Assembly (NCBI GenBank): GCA_902566925.1
Contig: CACFKO010000003.1
Span: 59,484-123,483, forward strand
Length of the DNA stretch: 64,000 bases
DNA from: an uncultured Pelagibacteraceae bacterium
Lineage (GTDB): Bacteria > Pseudomonadota > Alphaproteobacteria > Pelagibacterales > Pelagibacteraceae
Reading direction: 5' to 3'
A program made the position numbers and the translations under genes. Below the pieces are notes generated by a model. It saw only the letters and a list, made by a program, of their open reading frames with translations. It was not told the DNA's origin and did no database searches. This document shows, piece after piece, positions 21,065-30,038 of the stretch (position 1 is its first letter; each line of letters opens with the position of its first letter).

Positions 21065-22258
21065 ATGTCTGATTTAAAAATTTTTTCTAACGATATTCCC
21101 GTTCATGGTAAACGAATTATCGTTAGACTAGATCTTAATGTTCCGATTAACAATTCAATAATAGATGATGATACAAGGATTAAAGTTGTTGAGCCATTTA
21201 TAAATAAATTAATAGAGAATAAAGCTAAAGTTATTTTGTTATCGCACCTTGGAAGACCTAAGGGAAAGGTGGTTTCCAAACTTTCTCTAAGGCCAATATT
21301 TAATTACTTGGAAAAAAAATTGAATGGTAAGGTTTATTTTTACCAAGAAATAATCGATTCTAAAGCAATAGATGCCTCTAATAAATTAAAACCCGGCGAA
21401 GTTTTATTATTTGAAAATATTCGTTTTTTTAAGGAAGAAGAAAATGATGATGAAACTTTTGCAAAAAATCTTTCAGGCCTTGGTGATATTTACATTAATG
21501 AAGCTTTTTCTTGTTCACACAGAAAACAAGCATCTATGCATAAAATAACTAAATTTATTGATAGTTATGGAGGGCCTATTTTAGAAAAAGAAATTCAATC
21601 AATTGATTTAATAACAAAAAATAAAAAAAAACCTGTAACTTGCATTATTGGTGGGTCAAAAGTGTCGAGTAAAATAAATATTTTATCTAGCTTGATAGAA
21701 ATTTCAGAAAATCTCGTAATTGTTGGTGCGATGGCAAATACCTTTTTAAAATTTAATGGTAAAAATGTTGGTGCTTCTCTTGTGGAGAAGGAATCAGAAA
21801 ATATTGTAAAAAAAATAAATATGTTAGCTGACAAAAATAATTGCAAAATTATTATTCCCTTAGATTGTAACACGTCATCTAATATTAATGGTGATCCGTC
21901 CTATAAATCTATAGAGGACGTTAGTTCTACAGATATGATTTTGGATATTGGAAAAAATACGATAGATTTAATAAATAAAATTATAGATAGTTCCAACACA
22001 GTATTTTGGAATGGACCAGCTGGATATTATGAAAACAAAAGTTTTTCAACTGGATCTTTATCTATAGCAAAAAAGATTGCTGAAAACACAGAATTAAAGT
22101 CTTTAATATCAATCGTCGGTGGTGGAGACACTGTTGCTGCAATTAAAAACACAGGATTGGAAAAGACTTTTACACATTTATCAACAGCTGGTGGAGCATT
22201 TTTAGAATCTCTTGAAGGCAAAGAGCTGCCTGGTATAAAAGTATTAAAGAAAATTTAG
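21065..22258 (+). CDS. pgk: phosphoglycerate kinase
   Basis: Interconverts 1,3-bisphosphoglycerate and 3-phosphoglycerate. The 397-aa protein has RVDLNVP-type RLDLNVPINN near 22, LLSHLGRPKG near 58, and the nucleotide-binding VFWNGPAGYYE and VGGGDTVAAI in the C-terminal domain. It is 8 bp after tkt and 4 bp before fba. Confidence 0.97.
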   Translation: MSDLKIFSNDIPVHGKRIIVRLDLNVPINNSIIDDDTRIKVVEPFINKLIENKAKVILLSHLGRPKGKVVSKLSLRPIFNYLEKKLNGKVYFYQEIIDSKAIDASNKLKPGEVLLFENIRFFKEEENDDETFAKNLSGLGDIYINEAFSCSHRKQASMHKITKFIDSYGGPILEKEIQSIDLITKNKKKPVTCIIGGSKVSSKINILSSLIEISENLVIVGAMANTFLKFNGKNVGASLVEKESENIVKKINMLADKNNCKIIIPLDCNTSSNINGDPSYKSIEDVSSTDMILDIGKNTIDLINKIIDSSNTVFWNGPAGYYENKSFSTGSLSIAKKIAENTELKSLISIVGGGDTVAAIKNTGLEKTFTHLSTAGGAFLESLEGKELPGIKVLKKI

Positions 22259-22262
22259 ATTT

Positions 22263-23279
22263 ATGGTTATAGAAGAAATAGCAAAACTAATGGTGGCAAA
22301 AGGTAAAGGAATACTTGCTGCCGATGAAAGTACTGGCACAATGGAAAAAAGATTAAAAAGTGTCAATGTAGAGTGTACTGAAAAAAATAGACTTCATTTT
22401 AGAGAAACCTTGTTTGCATCAGACTCAATGAAAAACTGTATAAGTGGGGTTATATTGTTTGATGAAACTCTAAGGCAAACTTCAAGTACTGGTCTTTCAA
22501 TTCCAGAATTAATAAAAAAAAGCGGATCTATTCCTGGTATCAAAGTTGACAAAGGAGCAAAGCTACTATCTGGTTCAGATAAAGAAAAAGTTACTGAAGG
22601 ATTAGATGGTTTAAGAGGAAGAATGGAAGAATATTACAGGTTGGGCGCAAGATTTGCCAAATGGCGAGCTGTTTATTCAATTTCTTCTAAACATCCTAGC
22701 GAGCAGTGCATAAAATCTAATGCTCACGCTTTAGCAAGATATGCTGCATTAGTGCAAGAAGCAAAAATGGTTCCAATAGTGGAGCCAGAAGTTTTAATGG
22801 ATGGAGATCATACGATTGACAAATGCTATGATGTTACAAGTAGAGTTTTAGCTGAATGCTACAAAGAACTTGCAATCCAGAATGTTAATCTTAGAGGAAC
22901 TGTTCTTAAACCAAATATGATACTTCCAGGCGCAGATTGTAAAAAAAAAGCTTCTACTGAAGAAATAGCTAAGAAAACTTTGGAATGTCTTAAAAAAAAT
23001 ATGCCAAGCGAAGTTCCTGGCGTTGCCTTTCTTTCTGGGGGTCAAAGTGAAGTAGAGGCAACAAAAAACTTAAATGAAATTAATAAAATTAATGATACTT
23101 CTTTTCATTTTACATTTTCCTATGGTCGTGCCTTACAACAGTCAGCTTTAAAAACCTGGGCAAAATCTATGAAAGATATAGCTAAAATTCAAAAAGTTTT
23201 TGATCATAGAGCAAAAATGAATGGCGCTTCAACAGAAGCGAAGTGGAATGAAAAGCTTGAGCAAAGTTTTGCGGCTTAA
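22263..23279 (+). CDS. class I fructose-bisphosphate aldolase
   Basis: Schiff-base (metal-independent) aldolase of 338 aa. GILAADESTGTMEKRL near residue 19, ARFAKWRAVYSI near 135, VEPEVLMDGDHTI near 178, and the Schiff-base region GTVLKPNMILPG near 215 are characteristic of the eukaryote-like class I family. It serves glycolysis and gluconeogenesis together with pgk and tkt. It is followed after 2 bp by thiE. Confidence 0.94.
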   Translation: MVIEEIAKLMVAKGKGILAADESTGTMEKRLKSVNVECTEKNRLHFRETLFASDSMKNCISGVILFDETLRQTSSTGLSIPELIKKSGSIPGIKVDKGAKLLSGSDKEKVTEGLDGLRGRMEEYYRLGARFAKWRAVYSISSKHPSEQCIKSNAHALARYAALVQEAKMVPIVEPEVLMDGDHTIDKCYDVTSRVLAECYKELAIQNVNLRGTVLKPNMILPGADCKKKASTEEIAKKTLECLKKNMPSEVPGVAFLSGGQSEVEATKNLNEINKINDTSFHFTFSYGRALQQSALKTWAKSMKDIAKIQKVFDHRAKMNGASTEAKWNEKLEQSFAA

Positions 23280-23281
23280 AA

Positions 23282-23887
23282 TTGAGAAGATTTTTATATT
23301 TAATATCACCTGATAAAATTAACAAACAATTCTATACAGACTTAGCAGAGGTTCTATCATCAAAAAAAGTAAAATATTTTCAGTTAAGACTTAAAAAATA
23401 TTCAAGTTTAAAATTTCTTTATATTGCAAAAAAAATTAAGAGGATTACAAAAAAATATAAAGTTAAACTAATAATTAATGACTCGCCGGTATTAGCAAAA
23501 AAAATTGATGCTGACGGGTGTCACTTAGGTCAATCTGATGGATCAATAAAAAATGCAAGGAACTTATTAAAAAAAAATAAAATAATTGGAATTACATGTC
23601 ATGGCTCAAAAAAATTAATACTAAATGCTATAAAAGAAAAACCTAACTACATTGCCTTAGGATCATTCTTTAAATCCAAATTAAAACCAAACGCAAACAA
23701 AGCCCAAAAAAATTTAATAAAATGGTCTAAACGAAGAACTAATTTGCCTATTGTTGCTATTGGTGGAATTAATAATAAAAATTACAGAAGTTTGCTGAAA
23801 TTTGGAGTAAATTACCTTGCAATATCAAGTTATATTTGGAATAACCCACGCTTAAAACCAAAAAAAGCTATTAGGAAATTTAATTAA
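23282..23887 (+). CDS. thiE: thiamine-phosphate synthase
   Basis: Joins HMP-diphosphate with thiazole phosphate. The TIM-barrel protein is 201 aa. QLRLKKYSS, LIINDSP, GCHLGQSD, GITCHGS and VAIGGINNKNY follow the ThiE pattern, though Lys-rich and divergent. The only reasonable start is a TTG at 23282, two bases after the fba stop; no ATG or GTG follows near the conserved N-terminus. With thiD it forms the thiamine set seen in the window. Confidence 0.88.
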   Translation: MRRFLYLISPDKINKQFYTDLAEVLSSKKVKYFQLRLKKYSSLKFLYIAKKIKRITKKYKVKLIINDSPVLAKKIDADGCHLGQSDGSIKNARNLLKKNKIIGITCHGSKKLILNAIKEKPNYIALGSFFKSKLKPNANKAQKNLIKWSKRRTNLPIVAIGGINNKNYRSLLKFGVNYLAISSYIWNNPRLKPKKAIRKFN

Positions 23888-23888
23888 A

Positions 23889-24452
23889 ATGAAAATACAA
23901 GGAAATGAAATTAAACCTGGAATGATCATTGAGCTTAATCAAGATCACTGGACAGTTCTAAAAGCTCAACATGTTAAACCTGGTAAAGGTGGTGCTTTTA
24001 ATCAGGTGGAATTAAAAAGTCTTACAAAAGGTACAAAGCTTAATCAAAGGTTTAGGTCTAGCGAAAATGTTGAAAGATCTCAACTTGAGGAAAAGGAATT
24101 TAATTTTTTATATTCTGATGATAATGGATGTTTTTTCATGGATCCTGAAAATTTTGAACAAATTTCAGTAAAAAAAAAATTATTAGGAGAAAAATTGTTG
24201 CTATTGAGTGAAAACTTAAAAGTAACAATATCTTTTCTTGAAGAAAAACCTCTTTCAGTAGATTTACCAACAAATATTGAGTGTGAAATTGAAAGCACAG
24301 AAGGGGTAGTTAAAGGACAGACTGCAGCTTCTTCGTATAAACCTGCCAAGCTACAAAATGGTTTAGATATTATGGTTCCTCCATTTGTGGAAGAAGGAAA
24401 TAAAATAATATTAGATACAAGAACTCTAGAATATGTAAAAAAAATAAGTTAA
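23889..24452 (+). CDS. efp: elongation factor P
   Basis: EF-P rescues ribosomes stalled on proline stretches. The three-domain protein is 187 aa. The conserved loop HVKPGKGGAF places the normally modified lysine at about residue 33, and the C-terminal domain is typical (GLDIMVPPFVEEGNKI). No epmA/epmB genes are seen nearby. It overlaps suhB by one base. Confidence 0.96.
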   Translation: MKIQGNEIKPGMIIELNQDHWTVLKAQHVKPGKGGAFNQVELKSLTKGTKLNQRFRSSENVERSQLEEKEFNFLYSDDNGCFFMDPENFEQISVKKKLLGEKLLLLSENLKVTISFLEEKPLSVDLPTNIECEIESTEGVVKGQTAASSYKPAKLQNGLDIMVPPFVEEGNKIILDTRTLEYVKKIS

Positions 24453-25231
24453 TGAAAATCAATTCTCCTCAAATAAATATGATGTATAAAGCATGCATGA
24501 AGGCTGCAAAAGTTTTAATAAGAGACTTTGGCGAGCTTGAAAAACTTCAGGTTTCAGAAAAGGGTCTGGGAGATTTTGTAACAGCTTCAGATAAACGTGT
24601 AGAGAAAATATTAATAGGTGAACTTGAAAAATCAGAATATTCGTTTTTGACTGAAGAAACTGGATCAATAGAGGGAAAACATAAAGATAAAAGATGGATC
24701 ATTGACCCAATAGATGGGACTTTTAATTTTCTAAATGGCTTGCCTCATTTTGCCATTTCTGTTGGCTATGAAGAAAATGGAGAAATTGTTTCTGGAATAA
24801 TTTTCGACCCTATAAAAAATGAGATGTTTTCTGCTCTTAAAGGATCGGGTGCTTACTTAAATAATTATAGAATTAGAGTTTCAAATAAATCTGATTTTAA
24901 AAATGCTTGTTTAGTACATGGTGGACCGAAAGGTACTAGCAAGGCAAGGGAATCTATCTTGGATGAATATAAAAAAATCTCAATGAAAACAAATACTAAT
25001 ATAAGAAAATCTGGAAGTGCTTCTTTAGATCTCGCCTATGTGGCAATAGGAAGATACGATGGCTACTGGCAGAGAGAGATAAATTACTGGGATATAGCAG
25101 CCGGCATTATTATAGTTAAAGAATCTGGAGGATTTGTTGAGAACATTAAAGATGAGGGATTTAACAAGGAAAAAGTTGATATTGTAGCGGGCAACTCAAA
25201 AATACATAAAGAATTAAGAAATTTGTTATAG
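24452..25231 (+). CDS. suhB: inositol monophosphatase family protein
   Basis: Mg-dependent phosphatase of 259 aa. The metal-binding motifs are LTEETG near 70, WIIDPIDGTFNF near 86, and INYWDIAAGIIIVKESGG near 215. Family knowledge: SuhB hydrolyses inositol-1-phosphate and in E. coli also takes part in rRNA antitermination. The gene starts at the last base of efp. Confidence 0.9.
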   Translation: MKINSPQINMMYKACMKAAKVLIRDFGELEKLQVSEKGLGDFVTASDKRVEKILIGELEKSEYSFLTEETGSIEGKHKDKRWIIDPIDGTFNFLNGLPHFAISVGYEENGEIVSGIIFDPIKNEMFSALKGSGAYLNNYRIRVSNKSDFKNACLVHGGPKGTSKARESILDEYKKISMKTNTNIRKSGSASLDLAYVAIGRYDGYWQREINYWDIAAGIIIVKESGGFVENIKDEGFNKEKVDIVAGNSKIHKELRNLL

Positions 25232-25276
25232 AAAAATATTGAGCAATATAAAATATTATTATAGTAATTATTTGAA

Positions 25277-25504
25277 ATGAAAAAAAAGATCCATCCAAAC
25301 TATCATAAAATTAAAGTTGTAATGACAGATGGTTCAGATTTTGAAACTATGTCAACCTGGGGTAAAGAGGGGGATACTTTAAAACTTGATATCGATCCAA
25401 AATCCCATTCTGCATGGACAGGTGGAAGTCAAAAAATTTTAGATAAAGGACGGGTTAGTAAATACAATAAAAAATTTAGTAATTTAAGAAAACAGAAAAA
25501 TTAA
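25277..25504 (+). CDS. rpmE: ribosomal protein L31 (zinc-free form)
   Basis: A 75-aa protein beginning [19 protein letters not shown], with [11 protein letters not shown] and the C-terminal RVSKYNKKF, as in L31. It lacks the CxxC zinc-ribbon cysteines, so it is the zinc-independent type. This may suit an iron- and zinc-poor ocean, though that is inference. It is followed after 3 bp by the trcR-like gene. Confidence 0.95.
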   Translation: MKKKIHPNYHKIKVVMTDGSDFETMSTWGKEGDTLKLDIDPKSHSAWTGGSQKILDKGRVSKYNKKFSNLRKQKN

Positions 25505-25507
25505 GTT

Positions 25508-26119
25508 ATGTCAGATGGCCCATTTATGCCAAAAGCTACAGCTGTTTGGCTCGTAGAAAATACCACATTAAGCTTTAAACAAATTGCAAATTTCTGCAAT
25601 TTACATGAACTAGAGGTTAAAGGTATAGCAGATGGCGATGTTGCAAAAGGGATAAAGGCCTACAATCCTATTTTAGCTGGTCAATTAACTAGGGATGAAA
25701 TAAACCTTTGTTCAAAAAATCATGAAAGACCATTAAACTTATCCAAAAAAAATCAAGAGATTGTAGTATCTAATGAAAGAAAAAAATCGAAGTATACTCC
25801 AATATCCAAAAGAAAAGATAGACCAGATGCAGTACTATGGCTTGTAAAAAATTTCCCACAACTTTCTGATGGTCAAATTGCAAAGATGGTTGGTAGCACA
25901 AAAGGAACTGTAGCTCTTATCCGTAATAGAACTTATTGGAATTTCTCTAGTTTATCTGCAAAAGATCCTGTAATTTTAGGATTGTGTAGTCAGTTACAAT
26001 TTGAAAAAGCAATTGGAAAAGCTGACAGGAGAGTAAAAAGAGAAAAGAAATTAAAAGAAAAAGAAAAGAAATTAAAAGAAAAAGAAGAAGTTGAGAAAAA
26101 TACAAATGAAATCAATTAA
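25508..26119 (+). CDS. TrcR/DUF1013 family cell-cycle regulator
   Basis: Alphaproteobacterial family (DUF1013/TrcR). The N-terminus MSDGPFMPKATAVWLVENT is highly characteristic, and two helix-turn-helix-like segments are visible (LSFKQIANFCNLHELEVKGI and LSDGQIAKMVGSTKGTVALI). The C-terminus is a Lys/Glu-rich tail containing a 21-bp tandem repeat. Family members are named as cell-cycle transcription regulators; the role here is inferred from family. The end overlaps purE. Confidence 0.85.
   Translation: MSDGPFMPKATAVWLVENTTLSFKQIANFCNLHELEVKGIADGDVAKGIKAYNPILAGQLTRDEINLCSKNHERPLNLSKKNQEIVVSNERKKSKYTPISKRKDRPDAVLWLVKNFPQLSDGQIAKMVGSTKGTVALIRNRTYWNFSSLSAKDPVILGLCSQLQFEKAIGKADRRVKREKKLKEKEKKLKEKEEVEKNTNEIN
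26042..26083 (+). repeat. two-copy 21-bp tandem repeat in the trcR-like gene
   Basis: The unit beginning GAAAAGAAATTAAAAGAAA (21 bp) occurs at 26042-26062 and 26063-26083, in frame, encoding two KEKKLKE-type heptads in the charged tail. It looks like simple replication slippage in a tolerant C-terminus. Confidence 0.85.
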
Positions 26120-26597
26120 GGATCCAACTGTGGGTATAATAATGGGAAGTAAGTCTGATTGGAAAGATGTTATGGAACACTGTAGCCATACATTGAAAGA
26201 ATTTGGAATTAAACATGATGTAAGAGTGATATCTGCTCACAGAACCCCAAAAAGATTAGAAAAATTTATTTCTGAAGCTGAAGAAAAAGATTACGAAGTT
26301 ATTATAGCAGCAGCAGGTGGAGCAGCACATTTGGCCGGTGTAACAGCTGCTTTAACTACTATACCTGTGTTAGGTGTGCCAATGCCTAGTGTAACAGATG
26401 GTATAGATAGCCTTTTATCAACTGTCCAAATGCCAGCTGGTGTTCCGGTAGCAACTTTAGCCATCGGTAAAGCTGGAGCCAAAAACTCAGCGTTATTTGC
26501 TGTTTCCATTTTAAGTCGTAAATATCCAAAAATTAGACAAAAATTAAAACAATATAGATCAGATTTCGAAAGCAAAATTCCAAAAAGACCCTACTAA
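26106..26597 (+). CDS. purE: N5-carboxyaminoimidazole ribonucleotide mutase
   Basis: Purine biosynthesis enzyme. PTVGIIMGSKSDW near the N-terminus and SAHRTPKRL are active-site motifs; AAAGGAAHLAGV follows. It is 163 aa from the ATG at 26106. The frame is open to a TTG at 26091, but the ATG gives less overlap with trcR and fits the family N-terminus. purK, its usual partner, does not follow; rpsU does. Confidence 0.94.
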   Translation: MKSIKDPTVGIIMGSKSDWKDVMEHCSHTLKEFGIKHDVRVISAHRTPKRLEKFISEAEEKDYEVIIAAAGGAAHLAGVTAALTTIPVLGVPMPSVTDGIDSLLSTVQMPAGVPVATLAIGKAGAKNSALFAVSILSRKYPKIRQKLKQYRSDFESKIPKRPY

Positions 26598-26606
26598 AAT
26601 CTTTTA

Positions 26607-26634
26607 TAGACAATATTCGTCCTTCATGATAACT
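26607..26634 (+). promoter_or_regulatory. possible promoter for rpsU
   Basis: TAGACA (26607-26612) and ATAACT (26629-26634) are separated by 16 bp in the purE-rpsU gap. A start near 26641 would place a short leader before the AAGGAGG ribosome site at 26648. Moderate hexamer match only. Confidence 0.35.
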
Positions 26635-26638
26635 ACCC

Positions 26639-26668
26639 ATGGAAATTAAGGAGGATTTATTAAAATAG
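26639..26668 (+). other. nine-codon open frame across the rpsU ribosome site
   Basis: An ATG at 26639 opens a frame MEIKEDLLK ending in TAG at 26666-26668. It spans the rpsU Shine-Dalgarno and the ATT start, in a different frame. It could be chance, a coupling leader peptide, or the start of an in-frame product after a -1 slip at A-AAA-TAG. There is no independent evidence of translation. Confidence 0.2.
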
Positions 26669-26853
26669 ACGTTAAAGATAACAATGTTGAACAGGCTCTA
26701 AGGATTTTAAAGAGAAAGCTTCAAAAAGAAGGTTTTTTTAAAATCATCAAGATGAAAAGTAATTATGAAAAGCCTTCTGAAAAGAAGAAAAGAATTAAGC
26801 TTGAGAATATCAAAAGAGTTAAAAAGTTTCAGCGATTAAGAAATAGAATATAA
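26659..26853 (+). CDS. rpsU: ribosomal protein S21 with apparent ATT start
   Basis: The frame encodes 64 aa reading (I/M)KIDVKDNNVEQALRILK and later NYEKPSEKKKRIKLEN, a clear S21. There is an in-frame TAA at 26647 and no ATG, GTG or TTG before codon 32. The conserved protein N-terminus aligns with ATT at 26659, 4 nt after a strong AAGGAGG. The next candidate is ATA at 26665. I infer initiation at ATT, as in E. coli infC. Translation from the first ATG would lose half the protein. Confidence 0.9.
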   Translation: MKIDVKDNNVEQALRILKRKLQKEGFFKIIKMKSNYEKPSEKKKRIKLENIKRVKKFQRLRNRI

Positions 26854-26877
26854 TTCAAAAAACCACAGGAGAATATT

Positions 26878-27081
26878 ATGCCTTCAGGCAAGGTAAAATG
26901 GTTTAATGCAAAAAAAGGTTATGGTTTTATATCGGAAGATAAAACTGACAGAGATATATTTCTGCATGTTTCCTCTTTAGAAAAATCTAAGCTGAGAATT
27001 TTAAAGGAAAATCAAAGACTTAGGTTTGAAATCAAAGAAGAAAATGCTAAATTACAGGCAATAAACGTAAAAAAAGCTTAA
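26878..27081 (+). CDS. cold-shock domain protein
   Basis: A 67-aa single-CSD protein, an RNA/ssDNA chaperone. RNP1-like KWFNAKKGYGFI is at residues 6-17 and RNP2-like DIFLHVSSL near 28. AGGAG sits 8 nt before the ATG. It lies between rpsU and tRNA-fMet on the same strand. Confidence 0.95.
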   Translation: MPSGKVKWFNAKKGYGFISEDKTDRDIFLHVSSLEKSKLRILKENQRLRFEIKEENAKLQAINVKKA

Positions 27082-27090
27082 AATTTTTAA

Positions 27091-27167
<77 letters not shown>

Positions 27168-27178
27168 AAGGTGAAAAA

Positions 27179-27940
27179 ATGAATGAATTAGGAAAAAAAT
27201 TAGCCGAAGCTTGGATAAAAAGAGATTTAATAGAAATTAAATCTACAGATTTTCCAAAAAATAGAAAAGAATCACATTTGATTCAAAAAGAATTTCACAA
27301 AGTTTTAAATAAAAAAACAGTAGGGTGGAAAATTGGTATGGTCACAAAGAGTTTGCAAGATGGTGCAAAAGTGGATGGTCCCATGATAGGAAAAATTATT
27401 GATGAGACTGTATTGGTAAATCCCCTTAAGATTGATTATGCTAAAGTTCCTCATTGCATTCTAGAATGTGAATTTGCCCTTAAATTTTTAGAGGATACTG
27501 AAATGGTGCCTGGCGCAGAAAATAAAAAAGGTAACTATGAGATTTATGTATCTTTAGAATTAGTTTCTACAAGAGTAAGTCCTGAATCGAAAAAAGATTT
27601 AAGTAGTGGAAATCTAATGTTCTTAAATGTTGCTGATAACGGGGGAGCTGGTGCTATTGTTATTGGAGATAAAATAAAAAATTATGAAAGTATTAACTTA
27701 AATTCAATTGAAGTTGAGGTTGATTTAAATGGAAAAATAACTGGTGCTTGGGAAAAGAGAGCACATCCAATGGAAGCAATTAAATGTATTATTAATGAAT
27801 TTAAAGATAACCCAATAACTTTTAAAAAAGGTGATTGGTTCATGACTGGATCAATAATTCAGCCAATGAAGATAAATAAAGGTGATAAAATTAAAGTAAA
27901 TTTTAAGACTTTAGGAAAAATAAACTTAGACTTTATTTAA
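27179..27940 (+). CDS. 2-keto-4-pentenoate hydratase / FAH-superfamily protein
   Basis: A 253-aa protein of the MhpD-like branch of the fumarylacetoacetate hydrolase superfamily. VGWKIGMVTKSLQ near residue 52 and the metal-binding acidic pair in HCILECEFALKF near 97 are visible; the C-terminus has GDWFMTGSIIQPM. Likely a hydratase or decarboxylase of 2-keto acids; the substrate is unknown. The ribosome site AAAGGTG begins at the end of the tRNA-fMet CCA, implying a shared transcript. It overlaps the convergent tal gene by 4 bp. Confidence 0.8.
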   Translation: MNELGKKLAEAWIKRDLIEIKSTDFPKNRKESHLIQKEFHKVLNKKTVGWKIGMVTKSLQDGAKVDGPMIGKIIDETVLVNPLKIDYAKVPHCILECEFALKFLEDTEMVPGAENKKGNYEIYVSLELVSTRVSPESKKDLSSGNLMFLNVADNGGAGAIVIGDKIKNYESINLNSIEVEVDLNGKITGAWEKRAHPMEAIKCIINEFKDNPITFKKGDWFMTGSIIQPMKINKGDKIKVNFKTLGKINLDFI

Positions 27941-28638
27941 ATTTTGAATCTTGATTTTTTACTATCTTGTAAAAAAGCTTTAACAGTATCTTTGGTTAGT
28001 CTATCAAATGATTTTCCAAAACTTAAGATTTTTTTAATAATTTTTGGTGGCACAGTGATAATTTGGCATCCAATTTGCTTAGCCTGGGTATAATTATATG
28101 GTTCTCTTGTGCTGGCCCAAAGAATCTCAACTTTATTTTTTCTATTTGTCATTTGAACTGCTTTTTCAATTATGGGAACAGGGTCCTTTCCTACATCTGC
28201 CATACGTCCAGAAAAAATTGAAATTATAGATTTAGTTTTATTATCAAGACATTTATTAATCTTTTTAACCTGAGCAATTGTATAAACTGCTGTAATATTA
28301 AGTTTTATCTTTTTCTTGTTCAATTTTTTTATTAATTGTCCAGTAAATTTTCCTTTGCTGTTAATCACTGGGATCTTTACATAAATATTTTTTCCCCATG
28401 AATTAATTTTGAATGCTTGTTTTTCCATTTCTTTAAAATTATCCGCAAATACTTCTAGAGAAATTGGTTTTTTTTTACAAATTTTTAATAGAAGCTTTGA
28501 GTATTTTTCATAGCTTTTTGCTCCAGCTTTTCGCATCAAACTTGGATTTGTAGTAAAACCATTTACAATAGATTTTTTATTGAATTCTTTTATGGTTTTG
28601 CTGTCAGCAATATCACAAAATATTTTTGTTTTAAGCAT
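27937..28638 (-). CDS. tal: transaldolase family protein
   Basis: A TIM-barrel protein of 233 aa, the short transaldolase/fructose-6-phosphate aldolase class. It begins with KIFCDIADSKTIKEF and has GFTTNPSLMRKAG near 27. The Schiff-base lysine is in NIYVKIPVI (Lys88), with SIFSGRMADVGKD in the barrel. A transaldolase role with the window's transketolase is plausible, but aldolase activity cannot be excluded. It starts 3 bp after pntB. Confidence 0.85.
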   Translation of the reverse strand: MLKTKIFCDIADSKTIKEFNKKSIVNGFTTNPSLMRKAGAKSYEKYSKLLLKICKKKPISLEVFADNFKEMEKQAFKINSWGKNIYVKIPVINSKGKFTGQLIKKLNKKKIKLNITAVYTIAQVKKINKCLDNKTKSIISIFSGRMADVGKDPVPIIEKAVQMTNRKNKVEILWASTREPYNYTQAKQIGCQIITVPPKIIKKILSFGKSFDRLTKDTVKAFLQDSKKSRFKI

Positions 28639-28640
28639 GA

Positions 28641-30038
28641 TTAAATATTTTTAACTATATCCTCTGTCATTTTTTTTGCATCAGCAAACAGCATCATAGT
28701 ATTCTCTCTATAAAAAAGTTCATTGTCTACTCCTGCATAACCAGGGGATAAACTTCTTTTTACGAACAAAACAGATTTACATTTTTCAACATCTAAGACC
28801 GGCATTCCAAATATTGGGCTTTGAGGATCTGTTTTTGCAACTGGATTGGTAACATCGTTTGCGCCAATAACAAAAGCAACATCAGTGTTTGCAAAATCGT
28901 TATTGATATCATCTAATTCGAATACCTCATCATATGGAACGTTTGCTTCTGCTAATAATACATTCATATGCCCTGGCATTCTTCCAGCAACAGGGTGAAC
29001 TGCATAGGAAACTTTAATATCATTTTTCTTTAAAGTATCTACCATTTCTCGAAGTGCGTGTTGTGCTTGCGCTACTGCCATACCGTAACCAGGAACTATA
29101 ATTACAGAAGAGGCATTTTTTAAAAGAAAAGCAGCATCTTCAGCATTTCCACTCTTTACTGGTTTTTGATCTTTTTTCTTTTCTTTACTTTTGCTTGCGT
29201 CTCCGCCAAATCCTCCAAGGATCACACTAAAGAAGGATCTATTCATACCTTTACACATTATATAAGATAATATTGCACCAGAAGATCCTACTAGTGCTCC
29301 GGTTATAATTAACGCAGTATTTTCTAAAGTAAAACCAATTCCAGCCGCTGCCCAACCCGAATATGAATTTAGCATAGAAATGACTACAGGCATATCAGCA
29401 CCGCCTATAGGAATAATTAATAAGACTCCAATCAAAAAAGATATTGCTATCATGCTCCAAAAAAAATTCTCTGATTGTGAACTACATAAAAAATAAATTA
29501 ATACAATAATTGATATTCCAATCAATAAATTCAAAATATGCTGTCCAGCAAAGGTTATTGGTGAACCAGACATTATTCCTCTAAGTTTTAAAAAGGCTAT
29601 TATTGATCCAGAAAAAGTGATTGCTCCCACTGCTGCTCCAATAGACATTTCAACTAAGCTTGCGAGTTTTATATCTCCAGGTGAACCAAGATTAAAGGCT
29701 TCTGGATTTAGAAAAGCAGAAATGGCTACAAAAACTGCTGCAAGACCAACAAGACTATGAAATCCTGCTACCAATTCTGGCATTGCGGTCATTGGAATTT
29801 TAAATGCTATAAAAGCGCCTATTGCTCCGCCCACAAGTAAGAAAATAAATACGTAGATTGTTGATGTCGAAAAATTACCTACTGTTAAAAATGTAACAGT
29901 AATGGCAATTATCATACCCAAAATTCCAAAAAGATTACCTTGCCTTGATGTTTCAGGTGAAGATAAACCTCTAAGCGCTAGAATAAAAAGTATTCCTGAA
30001 ATTAAATAAAATATTGCAGATAAATTTGCTGATATCAT
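28641..30038 (-). CDS. pntB: NAD(P) transhydrogenase beta subunit
   Basis: Membrane and NADP-binding subunit of proton-translocating transhydrogenase, 465 aa. Multiple membrane helices fill residues 1-275. The soluble domain III has SVIIVPGYGMAVAQAQHAL near 315 and VIGANDVTNPVAK near 395. It forms the enzyme with the two alpha genes just upstream; the pntAB frame overlaps by 4 bp. Confidence 0.97.
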   Translation of the reverse strand: MISANLSAIFYLISGILFILALRGLSSPETSRQGNLFGILGMIIAITVTFLTVGNFSTSTIYVFIFLLVGGAIGAFIAFKIPMTAMPELVAGFHSLVGLAAVFVAISAFLNPEAFNLGSPGDIKLASLVEMSIGAAVGAITFSGSIIAFLKLRGIMSGSPITFAGQHILNLLIGISIIVLIYFLCSSQSENFFWSMIAISFLIGVLLIIPIGGADMPVVISMLNSYSGWAAAGIGFTLENTALIITGALVGSSGAILSYIMCKGMNRSFFSVILGGFGGDASKSKEKKKDQKPVKSGNAEDAAFLLKNASSVIIVPGYGMAVAQAQHALREMVDTLKKNDIKVSYAVHPVAGRMPGHMNVLLAEANVPYDEVFELDDINNDFANTDVAFVIGANDVTNPVAKTDPQSPIFGMPVLDVEKCKSVLFVKRSLSPGYAGVDNELFYRENTMMLFADAKKMTEDIVKNI

